Origin: Clostridia bacterium
GTDB lineage: Bacteria > Bacillota > Clostridia > UMGS1810
Assembly: GCA_017416845.1 (NCBI GenBank)
Contig: JAFQBA010000059.1
Location: forward strand, 1-35,098
Direction: 5' to 3'
DNA: 35,098 nucleotides
The position numbers were made by a program, and so were the translations under genes. Of this stretch, positions 1 through 7,903 are shown piece after piece. How positions within the stretch are numbered: position 1 is the first letter of the stretch; every line of letters starts with the position of its first letter. Below the pieces are notes generated by a model. That model did not search any database and was not told the origin of the DNA. It saw only the letters and a list, made by a program, of their open reading frames with translations.

Positions 1-110
1 AGGACTTCATACTAACCTCCGTGTTTATGTTTGTTGTGGTAAACTACATTTTACACTAAAGTTATTATGAAGTCTATTTATTTTTTAGGTGTTGCACTTA
101 GTATTATAAT

Positions 111-190
111 TTGCCCCCCTCCCTTTACACAAGGGAGGCTCTCGCACCGATGCACATTCCATCTTCAAACTCCCCGACAAACTCCAATTT
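111..190 (-). repeat. Half-copy of MITE-like intergenic repeat
   Basis: Read on the minus strand this begins AAATTGGAGTTTGTCGGGG and contains the hairpin CCTCCCTT-N5-AAGGGAGG. The same edge sequence and hairpin class recur at 5838-6067 and 34945-35035. It lies just downstream of the GH28-like gene on the minus strand, so its hairpin could also help end that transcript, although no good T-run follows. The rest of positions 1-227 holds nothing else I can support. Confidence 0.7.
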
Positions 191-227
191 ATAAATTTAC
201 ATGTCATATTAAATTAACATTTTTATG

Positions 228-1325
228 TCACACGTTCGCCAGAAGTTCTTCATCGGAAAGTGTGGAGTTGTTTACAATAAGTTCTTTGTAATCATCAAAG
301 CCTTTTATATTTTCAAGTCTTACATTTTTCATTGAACCTGCAATGTTAAGCACATCTCTTGCACGAGTGAAGAGATTTTTAACTGTAATGTTAAAGCACT
401 CGTCCTCCGTTGCATGACGTGTTCCGTACATCCTGGTGTCGCCGATTCTTATGCCAAACATTCCCATATCCATATATTCACACTCTCTCGAAGAATCGTA
501 CACCCCGTCAATCAACACATTGAAAAGCTTTACACCGCTCTGGTTGAGAAGTCTCACAATTGCACAGTAGGAACTTGCATTGACATTTCGTACAATCAGG
601 TTATACATATCCGTTGACGCACCTTCAAAAGCATACATGGCTTCAAGATTTCCGTTAAGCCCCGTAAAAGCAATTGTATCATCTTCGCAAAAACCGGTTA
701 TGTTTTCAATGATAATGTCGTGACATCCTGCTCTCAGGTCAATACCGTCACCGTTTTTAACAAGGTGAGGTGTCTGATCGTGAATAGGTCCATGCTGAAA
801 GCCGATTTTCTCATTACCGTTTTCGTCAATGATAATGGGGTTTGAGCAAAAATCGATATCTCGTATTTTACCGTGACCGCAAAACAGAAAATTCATTGCC
901 CACCATCTGTGATTGCGGATTTTGAGACCGCTTATGGAAAAACCGTCCACATTGGCAAACAAAATCATGTTGTTTACCGAAATGTGCGGATTGCCGTCTT
1001 TACGTGAGTTTCTCTCGCCAAGACCGTTGTATGTACCGCCATCGAGAATTGTGTTGCCTTTTCCCTCGATTACGATGTTGCGGTCGGTACCTTCTTTTGT
1101 TCTGCCGATTTCGGTGCGGCAGTTTTCGTTGGTGAACATGTTGCAAAAGCTATCGTCTGCCATACGCAGATAACAGTTGTCAAGAACAAGATAAACCCCC
1201 GATGGGATAAGAACTGTCTTTTCAATTTCATAGTTTCCGCTTATTACCGCTTTGAATGTACCGTTTTTTACTGCTTCGTTAACTTCGTTCTGAATAAAAT
1301 TTCCACCGTTTTTTATAAGTTCCAT
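228..1325 (-). CDS. GH28-like right-handed beta-helix protein (polygalacturonase family, divergent)
   Basis: 365 aa with no signal peptide, so probably cytoplasmic. The repeated short beta-strand pattern and the segment NGDGID (191-196) followed by CEDDTIAF (213-220) match the first two catalytic motifs of glycoside hydrolase family 28 (NTD and DD). The spacing of about 22 residues agrees with fungal polygalacturonases. The usual HG and RIK motifs are not found at the expected places, so it may be a divergent hydrolase, a different uronide- or deoxysugar-active enzyme, or a non-catalytic beta-helix. The start is ATG with AAGGAG upstream, and a TATAAT-like -10 lies at 1361-1356 on the minus strand. 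It is encoded next to an AraC regulator in the same orientation. The fold assignment is firm; the substrate is unknown, with oligogalacturonide-like sugars the default guess. Confidence 0.75.
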   Translation of the reverse strand: MELIKNGGNFIQNEVNEAVKNGTFKAVISGNYEIEKTVLIPSGVYLVLDNCYLRMADDSFCNMFTNENCRTEIGRTKEGTDRNIVIEGKGNTILDGGTYNGLGERNSRKDGNPHISVNNMILFANVDGFSISGLKIRNHRWWAMNFLFCGHGKIRDIDFCSNPIIIDENGNEKIGFQHGPIHDQTPHLVKNGDGIDLRAGCHDIIIENITGFCEDDTIAFTGLNGNLEAMYAFEGASTDMYNLIVRNVNASSYCAIVRLLNQSGVKLFNVLIDGVYDSSRECEYMDMGMFGIRIGDTRMYGTRHATEDECFNITVKNLFTRARDVLNIAGSMKNVRLENIKGFDDYKELIVNNSTLSDEELLANV

Positions 1326-1493
1326 TTTATAAAAGCTCCTTTTTGTTCTTGTTACATTATACCCCTTTTTTCACGTACACTTCTATATATAAAGTGACAG
1401 GATTTTTCAAATAATGTCGCTTTCAAACACCCAAAATGGAATATGTTATTTATGACACAATACGTTGCAAAATAATATTTTTATGTGTAAAAT

Positions 1494-2369
1494 TCAGTCT
1501 TTATCCTTTGCGTTTTCACGCTTTTTAAATTCACCCGGTGTCATTCCCGTAAACTTTACGAAGTTGCGATAAAAGGTACTTAGCTCCGTATAGCCGTTGC
1601 CATAGGCGGCAGATGCAACATCGCTTCTGAACCGAAGAATGGTTTTGATTCGCTCTATTCGTTTTTTGTTTAAATAGTCGTTAAAGGTCATGCCGGTTAC
1701 TTCCTTAAAAAGAACACAGAATGTGGACTTTGACAGAGCCGACATTTTCACGATTTTCTCTAAAGGTATTGGTTCGTCAAAATGAGAATCGATGTAAAAA
1801 ATACAGTGGTTAATTCGTTTCAGCTTTTTGTCATTTTCGCTCATAAGCCCTGTTTCAATGCGGTTGTACATCCCCGATATAACCGAAACAATTCCGAGGA
1901 GATATATGGCTATTATTTCGTCGTGTTTGCATCTTTCACCGCCAAACAAAATACGCATTTTCCCTATCGAACTGTCAAAAAGATAAATATCATCATAAAG
2001 GGGCGAAAGCTTTGGAATGAGAATTTCGCTTTTTTCAAGACTGTCCATAAATTCGGCGGCAAGGCTTGCCCCGGCGAACTTTTCCTGCAAATAGCTTTTT
2101 GAAAATGAGATGTTATAGTATATGGTGTTTTTTTCTGTTGGCAAAATTTTGTGCTTCATACCCGGTGCAACAATGCACACATCACCCCTTAGCATTCTTG
2201 CCGAAATGTCACCAACATAGTGCGTAATGTTCCCTTGCTTGCAATATATTATCTGAAAGCAGTCGTGAGTGTGAAGCTTTTCTTCGCCGCAAAAAGCTTC
2301 TATCCTTTCGAGGTAGAAGCCATCAACAGAAGAGCAGTAATCATTTAAACTGATTGTTTTGATATTCAT
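1494..2369 (-). CDS. AraC-family transcriptional regulator with N-terminal cupin domain
   Basis: 291 aa from the preferred ATG at 2369; the frame is open to 2414, but the upstream Met has a poor context. Residues about 15-110 form an AraC-type sugar-sensing cupin (HTHDCFQIIYCKQG is typical of the family). The last 100 residues hold two helix-turn-helix motifs (LEKIVKMSALSKSTFCVLFK and the YGNGYTELSTFYRNFVKFTG region), ending in the usual TGMTPGEFKK. It is transcribed away from the phosphotriesterase/GH20-like genes, and the GH28-like gene lies downstream on the same strand. By analogy with such arrangements it probably activates one or both flanks when a sugar is bound. I found no convincing paired operator in 2370-2525, only an AT-rich spacer. 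Confidence 0.9.
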   Translation of the reverse strand: MNIKTISLNDYCSSVDGFYLERIEAFCGEEKLHTHDCFQIIYCKQGNITHYVGDISARMLRGDVCIVAPGMKHKILPTEKNTIYYNISFSKSYLQEKFAGASLAAEFMDSLEKSEILIPKLSPLYDDIYLFDSSIGKMRILFGGERCKHDEIIAIYLLGIVSVISGMYNRIETGLMSENDKKLKRINHCIFYIDSHFDEPIPLEKIVKMSALSKSTFCVLFKEVTGMTFNDYLNKKRIERIKTILRFRSDVASAAYGNGYTELSTFYRNFVKFTGMTPGEFKKRENAKDKD

Positions 2370-2525
2370 ATCAATCACCAAAATATATTTTATCATATTT
2401 CGGAATAAATGCAATGTTTTTTGATTAAAAAGATGATTTTCGGAAGATTTGCAAACAAATTTGGACTATAGGCAATTTATATTTTTAAAAAGAGTATTAT
2501 AATAGCCTTTAAAGGAGTGATTAAA

Positions 2526-3539
2526 ATGATTACAACAATTTTTGGTGATATTGAAGCAAAAACCGTGGGACACATTCTTCCCCACGAGCATGTTATGAGC
2601 GACATGTCAAGAATGCTCAAACCCACAGGCGACCCCGAGTTTTACGAGCCTCTTTCCCTCTCAAACTACGGTCTTGTCCGCCTCAATCCTTTTTCAATTC
2701 GTGATAATGCCATTATCCGTGATGAAAACATCATTATCTACGAACTCAAAAAGTTCAAAGAGGCAGGCGGCGATATGTTTGTTAACCTCGGCACGGGCAG
2801 AAGCAGAAACCCCGAAAGTCTCAAAAGAATTGCCGAAGCAACCGGAGTTAAAATCTGCATAAGCTGCGGTAAATATCTTGACGGTACTGCAGAAGATCAG
2901 GCAATGACTGAGCAGGAGATTTATGACGAAATCATAAATGATCTTACCGTCGGTATCTACGGCACCGATATGAGAGCCGGAGTTATAGGCGAAGTCGGAA
3001 CAGGCGACAAAATGACCGATTTTCAAAAAAGAAGTCTGCGTGCGGCGGCAAGAGCACAAAGAGACACGGGAGCAGGTCTTCAGATTCATGCAAGCCTTTG
3101 GACAAGAGAAGGCTTAAATGCTCTTGATTTGGCAATTAAAGAAGGTGCAAAGCCCGAAAGAATCTGCATTGATCATGTTGACGTTAAGCTTGATGAGGAA
3201 TACATAATGTCAATTTTAAAAACCGGCGCTTCCGTTGAGTTTGACGATTTTGGAAAAGAATTCTACTGCGATCAGAGAAGAACCAACTTCCTCCTTGGCT
3301 CATTTGCAACCGATGTGGAAAGAGTTAAATTCCTCAAAATGCTCTGTGACAAGGGCTATTCAAAACAGATTCTTCTTTCCCAGGACATCTGCCTCAAGAG
3401 TATGTTCCATCAGTTTGGCGGTTGGGGCTATGACCACATAATCACAAACATTGTTCCCATGATGGAAGATTTTGGAATTTCATCAACCCACATTGAACAG
3501 ATGACGGTTCTCAACCCAAGAAATCTGATGGATAAATAA
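2526..3539 (+). CDS. Phosphotriesterase-family metal-dependent hydrolase (probable lactonase/esterase)
   Basis: 337 aa. The start is ATG 2526, eight bases after AAAGGAG (2511-2517); a GTG at 2517 lies within that Shine-Dalgarno and is rejected. TIM-barrel amidohydrolase with all binuclear metal ligands visible: H20 and H22 (PHEH), E156 (GEVGT), H188 (QIHAS), H217 (IDHVD) and D287 (SQDIC). The spacings closely match bacterial phosphotriesterase (H55/H57/K169/H201/H230/D301). The bridging carboxylated lysine is replaced by glutamate, as in the phosphotriesterase homology proteins. Family members hydrolyse lactones, esters or phosphoesters; in a sugar locus a sugar lactone is a reasonable guess, but this is inference. 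A TATAAT at 2498-2503 is the likely -10. The GH20-like gene follows after 11 bp, so the two are cotranscribed. Confidence 0.88.
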   Translation: MITTIFGDIEAKTVGHILPHEHVMSDMSRMLKPTGDPEFYEPLSLSNYGLVRLNPFSIRDNAIIRDENIIIYELKKFKEAGGDMFVNLGTGRSRNPESLKRIAEATGVKICISCGKYLDGTAEDQAMTEQEIYDEIINDLTVGIYGTDMRAGVIGEVGTGDKMTDFQKRSLRAAARAQRDTGAGLQIHASLWTREGLNALDLAIKEGAKPERICIDHVDVKLDEEYIMSILKTGASVEFDDFGKEFYCDQRRTNFLLGSFATDVERVKFLKMLCDKGYSKQILLSQDICLKSMFHQFGGWGYDHIITNIVPMMEDFGISSTHIEQMTVLNPRNLMDK

Positions 3540-3550
3540 GGAGAACGAAA

Positions 3551-5839
3551 ATGAATAAATATCTTGACATTATTCCGACTCCGAAACAGTTGGAATACAC
3601 AAAAGGTTCGCCTCTTACCATAAGCAAGGTGTGCGTTATCGGCATGATTCCGAGGGTTTTAAATCATGCTCTCGGTATGCTGAACGGTGACTGCCCCTAC
3701 ACAGACACTGCAAAAGAAGAAGCCGATCTCATCATTTATCACGGTCTTGAAAATGTTCCCGAGGGAGTGCTCTCCGAAAAAGACCTTGCAACCTTTGACA
3801 ACCTTTTCGCACCCGAGCAGGGCTATGTTTTAAAAAAAGAAAAAGACTCTCCGATGATTATTGCAGGCAAAAGCGAAAAGGGGACAGTTTACGGCATAAT
3901 GACTCTTTTACAGATTTTGGGCAAAGAAGTGGAAGAAATCACAATCTATGACTGGCCTGATTTTCTTGGCAGAGGAATAAAATGGCTCATATGGGCAGAG
4001 CTTGGCATATGGTCCTATGATTTCGGTGACGGAATCGAAGCCTACAAGGAGAGAATCGGACGCAAATATGACCAGCTTCTCCGCTACAAAATAACAGGAG
4101 TAAACAACTCCAACTATGGCTTTGCAACCGACCAGTTCCCCGGCTACAATGAGCTTATGGAATGTCTTCGTGAAGAAGCAAGAGACCGCGGATTTGGTAT
4201 AAGTTGTACCGGTTATTCTATGGGTTACGGTATGCTTGGTTATGACGGTACATACCAGGGTGAAGGTTTTATGAACCGCAAATCCTATCCCGACGGAGAG
4301 GTTTATGAGTGCATAGGCACCTACGACCCCTACAAATTTATTACCGACAAAGAGGTTGACAGAAGTGTCCGACTCACAGAGGTAAGAGCAAGAGAATACG
4401 GAACATGTCTTTCAAATGATGAGCTCACAGACCTTAAGGTTGCCAATGTTCATAAAATTATGAAGCTCATTCACCCCACGGGCATAGGTTTTCATAACAT
4501 GGACTCCCACGAAATTCACCCCGAAATGTGGGTGTGCCGTTGCGTGCGTTGTCGTGAAAAATGGCCAAATGATGACGTTTTTGCAAAGGACGGCATGGCG
4601 GGAGCTTTTGCTCACTACATTGACCGCCTCATTGACGGTATAACCTCTTTTAAAGATGGCGATTACGATGCATCCGAGGGTGTTTCCGTTCACATGGCAT
4701 CTCCCGGTTACTGTTATGCCGAGGCAAGCCTTGACGAGGACTATGACAACGGAATCAAATTCTGGACATCGGTTCACAAATATATGAGAAACAGCAAAAA
4801 GTTCTCAACCGGCATCAGAGAACAGTATTTCTATCACAATAAGCCTGTTCGCCGTTGCGAAACCATTGCTGAGTATGTGAGAAAAGGCGAATTTAAATGC
4901 GGCATGGGATTTTTTGTCGGCGGTGACGGCTTCTATGATGATAAGCTCATAAGTCTCACAAGTGCACTGATGTTTATTGCAAAGGGTGTAAGTGCCACAT
5001 CCATTCAAAGCGGAAACGCATTCCAGGAGCCTCAACAGCTTCTTAACGCCGAATATATGTGGAACACCGAAGCTTCCGGATTCTATAATCTTGAACCAAA
5101 ACCCCAAAATCAGGAGGAATATCTCAAAACCTTTGATGATTTTCTTATGTCGAGAGTATCTCCCGAGGGGATTTACGGCAAGGACGGTTTTATCGATGTT
5201 GCCTGCAACAAGCTCTACGGTGAAAAGGTCGGACAAATAATGGCAAAGCTTTTCAAACTCCGCGGCAAAAACGGAGAACAGCCCGTACCCTGTGCTTCAA
5301 GTGTTGACCTATATACTGACTATCGCAAAAATATTTTCCCCATGCGCTGGGATATTGAAGACATTACCGATGAAAAAATTGCTCATTTCAAAGAGCGCTA
5401 CGAACAGTGCTTCATCGTAACCAAAGAAGCACGTGACATAATGAAAGAGGTTGTGGCAGAATTCGACGGTGATGAAAAACGCAAAGACGACCTTGTGTGG
5501 TTTGCAGAGTGCTTTGATTTTTGCACAGACCTAATAGAACTTTTCAAGGATTATATGAATATTTACAGCGAACTTCATCCTTCCTTTGGCGAAGGAAGAC
5601 AGGTGAGGGCAGACCTTGAAGGTGAAATTCTTGTTCTTCGCAGGAAAATCGAAAAATACAACGCAAAAGTGAAAGCATCACCCAGAAAAGCCATCGACAA
5701 ACTCGGCGGAAGCATTGTTCGCAGAGGGATGATGGGTGAATATCTTGACTATTGGACATCAATTATGTTATCATCAATAAAGACAGGTAAAAGAATCCCC
5801 GACGATATGAGGGAGTTGCCGAAAAAAGCATGGTGGTAA
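3551..5839 (+). CDS. GH20-like glycoside hydrolase (hexosaminidase-type N-terminal domain)
   Basis: 762 aa, no signal peptide, RBS AAGGAGAA seven bases before ATG. Residues 1-140 resemble the small alpha/beta domain that precedes the barrel in GH20 and GH67-type enzymes (IIPTPKQLEY at the start, GTVYGIMTLLQIL, then DWPDFLGRGIKW leading into the barrel). The barrel region contains IGFHNMDSHEIHPEMW followed by a CRCVRC cysteine cluster, and a long helical C-terminal region (about 600-762). I do not see the canonical HxGGDE catalytic pair of hexosaminidases, so activity on N-acetylhexosamine is not assured; an alpha-glucuronidase-like or new specificity is possible. It sits 11 bp after the phosphotriesterase gene. 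The stop codon overlaps the edge of the repeat at 5838, so the original C-terminus may have been altered. Confidence 0.7.
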   Translation: MNKYLDIIPTPKQLEYTKGSPLTISKVCVIGMIPRVLNHALGMLNGDCPYTDTAKEEADLIIYHGLENVPEGVLSEKDLATFDNLFAPEQGYVLKKEKDSPMIIAGKSEKGTVYGIMTLLQILGKEVEEITIYDWPDFLGRGIKWLIWAELGIWSYDFGDGIEAYKERIGRKYDQLLRYKITGVNNSNYGFATDQFPGYNELMECLREEARDRGFGISCTGYSMGYGMLGYDGTYQGEGFMNRKSYPDGEVYECIGTYDPYKFITDKEVDRSVRLTEVRAREYGTCLSNDELTDLKVANVHKIMKLIHPTGIGFHNMDSHEIHPEMWVCRCVRCREKWPNDDVFAKDGMAGAFAHYIDRLIDGITSFKDGDYDASEGVSVHMASPGYCYAEASLDEDYDNGIKFWTSVHKYMRNSKKFSTGIREQYFYHNKPVRRCETIAEYVRKGEFKCGMGFFVGGDGFYDDKLISLTSALMFIAKGVSATSIQSGNAFQEPQQLLNAEYMWNTEASGFYNLEPKPQNQEEYLKTFDDFLMSRVSPEGIYGKDGFIDVACNKLYGEKVGQIMAKLFKLRGKNGEQPVPCASSVDLYTDYRKNIFPMRWDIEDITDEKIAHFKERYEQCFIVTKEARDIMKEVVAEFDGDEKRKDDLVWFAECFDFCTDLIELFKDYMNIYSELHPSFGEGRQVRADLEGEILVLRRKIEKYNAKVKASPRKAIDKLGGSIVRRGMMGEYLDYWTSIMLSSIKTGKRIPDDMRELPKKAWW

Positions 5840-6067
5840 ATTGGAGTTTGTAGGGGAGATGAAATTGGGCTGATGCGTTGCCCTCCTTGCCTAAAGGAGG
5901 GGGGACCGCGTTAGCGGTGGGAGGGATTGTAACAAACTGCCTCAATTGCAGTATTTGTGCTTGATTGAGAGTTTATCATTTAACAATCCCTCAGTCACTT
6001 CGTGACAGCTCCCTTTACACAAGGGAGCCTTTCGCCCTTGTGTTAAACTCATCGATAAACCCCAATT
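5838..6067. repeat. MITE-like inverted-repeat element, complete copy (~230 bp)
   Basis: The ends are imperfect terminal inverted repeats: AAATTGGAGTTTGTAGGGG on the left, and on the right AATTGGGGTTTATCGATG when reverse-complemented. The two halves are inverted relatives of each other, meeting at GGGATTGT ... ACAATCCC. Each half carries strong hairpins: CCCTCCTT/AAAGGAGGGG and ACCGC-GTTA-GCGGT in the left, GTCAC-TTC-GTGAC and GCTCCCTT/AAGGGAGCC in the right. No coding sequence lies inside. It shares its first base pairs with the TAA stop of the GH20-like gene. Half copies occur at 111-190 and 34945-35035, so this is a family dispersed in the genome. Confidence 0.8.
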
Positions 6068-6100
6068 CAAAACCATTATTAAAGAAATGAGGAATAAACA

Positions 6101-6868
6101 ATGATTACAAAAACACCGTTAAATTTTGAAAAAGTAACAAGTCCGTCAATGGACAAAACAGAGAGCCTGCCTCTTTTGCACGGCGAAATTGCCGATGCGT
6201 ATCCTTATCATCACATTATAAGTGCCGGTGATAAAATTACCCTTAAAGGTGATAAAAAAATATATCACATTCTCTTTCTTATAGAGGGTGCCGCTTCAAT
6301 CTCCACGGCAAGCGGAATGTATTTTATGGATGAAAAGGGTATGTTTGTTGACGAGTCGGGTCTTGATGTGGAAATCTGTTCCGGACCCGGTGCAAGATTT
6401 TTTGAGATTGAAAAACACATGAACGATACCGACCTTGAAACAAAGAAAAAGTATACCGCAACATTCCCCATACTGCAGATTTATTCCGAGTGCGAGCAGT
6501 ACACCGATTTTAGCAAAACCCCGAAAACAATCAACCGCATTGTTTTGGAGCAGGAAAACATTCCGCGCTTTGCAATGGGAAGTGTTGAATCTGTTGGTGA
6601 AGATCATGTTACCCCAAACGCTCACCCTGAAATTGATCAGTTTTTTTTCACCTTTCCCGAAAATGATACCGAGCTTATTATTAACGGTGAAAAAATGAAT
6701 CTCACAGGCGACACGCTTTTGCACATTCCTCTTGGTGCCGACCACGGCACGGACCTTTCTGAGGGCAAAAAAATGCACTATCTCTGGATAGATTGCCTTG
6801 TTGATGAAAAGTATGCCGAAATTTTAAAGGAAGACCATGTTAAAACAAATGAAATGAAGAGCTTCTGA
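6101..6868 (+). CDS. Bicupin-fold protein of unknown function
   Basis: 255 aa, cytoplasmic. RBS GAGGAA lies upstream of ATG. Two cupin-like halves are visible: residues about 45-110 (IYHILFLIEGAASISTASG and following strands) and about 145-245. The second half has a plausible metal site, with histidines in DHVTPNAHPEIDQ and in HIPLGADHG, the glycine-rich turn before strand F and the usual His/Glu/His pattern. Cupins next to sugar hydrolases are often sugar isomerases, epimerases or sugar-binding sensors, but nothing here fixes the reaction. It follows the GH20-like gene after the repeat element and ends directly at a strong terminator, so it is probably the last gene of that operon. Function assignment is not attempted beyond the fold. 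Confidence 0.65.
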   Translation: MITKTPLNFEKVTSPSMDKTESLPLLHGEIADAYPYHHIISAGDKITLKGDKKIYHILFLIEGAASISTASGMYFMDEKGMFVDESGLDVEICSGPGARFFEIEKHMNDTDLETKKKYTATFPILQIYSECEQYTDFSKTPKTINRIVLEQENIPRFAMGSVESVGEDHVTPNAHPEIDQFFFTFPENDTELIINGEKMNLTGDTLLHIPLGADHGTDLSEGKKMHYLWIDCLVDEKYAEILKEDHVKTNEMKSF

Positions 6869-6870
6869 TA

Positions 6871-6915
6871 ACAAATTCAAGGCTGATTCCCCGGTGGAAC
6901 CAGCCTTGAATTTTG
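6871..6915. terminator. Bidirectional intrinsic terminator
   Basis: Long hairpin ACAAATTCAAGGCTG / CAGCCTTGAATTTTG with an inner TTCC/GGAA stem, A/T-rich at both outer ends. It separates the bicupin gene (+) from the converging AraC gene (-) and can serve both. Confidence 0.9.
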
Positions 6916-6927
6916 TTTAATAAAAAA

Positions 6928-7764
6928 TTAATATTCAACATCTCTCGATATGATTGTATTTTTATTACCTTCCTCAGACGGCGCATATCCGAAACATTTT
7001 TTATATGCACGGTAAAAGCCCGAATAATTTAAAAAGCCGTATTCGGAATATATATCGGTAGGGCTTTTGCCGTTTCGAATGTCTTGCTGAGCATATGAAA
7101 GCTTTTTAAAAAGAACATATTTTTTGGGACTGATGCTGAGTTGGTTTTCAAAAATATGATGCAGGTAGCTTTTGCTTATATAAAATTCGTTGCAAATATC
7201 CTCCAGAGAAAGCGGATGGTGAATGTTTGCCTCAATAAATGAACTGATTTTTGAAAAAAGCGTATTTTCCGTATGTTCAATTGGTGAGATGCGTTTTTTT
7301 GATGCAATAACAAGGTTGCATACAATCTCTTCGACCGTGTGAATAAGCATGGTTTCAAGGGTGCTTCCTTCAAGCTCTGAACAATAAAAGTCAATTTTTT
7401 CAAAAAGCTGTGCAAGAAAGGAATTTTCGGCAATGGGCAGGACATACAAATCAGCGGGAAACTCTTTTATTATATCCGATGAAAAAATCAACGGCGAAAA
7501 TCTGATGTGAAACCTGTCCACATTACATCTTTTTTTATATTCGTAAGAATATTTTTCACCCGGGTAGGTTATGAGAATACTGCTGTCATCAACCCAAAAG
7601 CTTTTCTCTTCGTTTCTGTATTCAAATCCTGCTTTTTTAAAAAGTCTTACCTGATATTCTGCCATCGGGGTTTGCTGTCCCGTTCTTGACGGTTCATATT
7701 CGAATAACGAATGGCTTAGAATTAATTTGTCGCTTTCAAAACATGTAAGGTTTTTATAATACAT
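6928..7764 (-). CDS. AraC-family transcriptional regulator
   Basis: 278 aa; ATG preceded by GGGAAGTGATG. The C-terminal 100 residues carry the AraC double helix-turn-helix (LEDICNEFYISKSYLHHIFE, then DIYSEYGFLNYSGFYRAYKK, with FGYAP at the end). The N-terminal part (1-150) is a beta-rich sensor domain of the AraC ligand-binding type. The gene is divergent from the deacetylase-like gene at 7904 with 139 bp between them. That spacer contains two consensus promoters and a pair of identical 12-bp boxes 21 bp apart, the classic geometry of AraC-family dimer sites. The likely job is sugar-dependent control of the 7904 gene and of its own transcription; the effector is unknown. Confidence 0.92.
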   Translation of the reverse strand: MYYKNLTCFESDKLILSHSLFEYEPSRTGQQTPMAEYQVRLFKKAGFEYRNEEKSFWVDDSSILITYPGEKYSYEYKKRCNVDRFHIRFSPLIFSSDIIKEFPADLYVLPIAENSFLAQLFEKIDFYCSELEGSTLETMLIHTVEEIVCNLVIASKKRISPIEHTENTLFSKISSFIEANIHHPLSLEDICNEFYISKSYLHHIFENQLSISPKKYVLFKKLSYAQQDIRNGKSPTDIYSEYGFLNYSGFYRAYKKCFGYAPSEEGNKNTIISRDVEY

Positions 7765-7787
7765 CGGTACATCACTTCCCGCATGTC

Positions 7788-7816
7788 ATTATATCACATC
7801 ATTAAACTTTTGGCAA
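7788..7816 (-). promoter_or_regulatory. Promoter of the AraC-family gene at 6928-7764
   Basis: On the minus strand TTGCCA (7816-7811) and TATAAT (7793-7788) are separated by exactly 17 bp. The -35 box lies inside the left copy of the ACTTTTGGCAAT direct repeat. Confidence 0.75.
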
Positions 7817-7838
7817 TATAATAAACACTTTTGGCAAT
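7806..7838 (+). promoter_or_regulatory. Tandem AraC-type operator: two ACTTTTGGCAAT boxes, 21-bp period
   Basis: Identical 12-mers at 7806-7817 and 7827-7838, with a further partly shared TA after each (ATA / TTA). The 21-bp period is two helical turns, so both lie on the same DNA face, as for AraC-family dimers binding direct repeats. The left box overlaps the -35 of the araC-type gene and the right box overlaps the -35 of the deacetylase-like gene. Confidence 0.75.
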
Positions 7839-7859
7839 TTACATTTCCTGAAATATAAT
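7831..7859 (+). promoter_or_regulatory. Promoter of the deacetylase-like gene at 7904
   Basis: TTGGCA (7831-7836), 17-bp spacer, TATAAT (7854-7859). The -35 is embedded in the right ACTTTTGGCAAT box, which suits an activator that contacts RNA polymerase at -35. A second TATAAT at 7861-7866 is without a matching -35. Confidence 0.75.
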
Positions 7860-7903
7860 TTATAATCTGTTTAACTTGATTTTAAAATAAGGTGGTAATG
7901 TAC

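Noticed and set aside
67..291. Plus-strand 74-codon frame at the window start
   Set aside because: It runs through the palindromic repeat and antisense into the end of the GH28-like gene, has no ribosome binding site and no protein-like features.
5880..6040. Possible CRISPR-like or riboswitch structure in the hairpin-rich spacer
   Set aside because: The hairpins differ, are arranged as an inverted pair rather than regular direct repeats, and the same sequence recurs elsewhere as a dispersed repeat.
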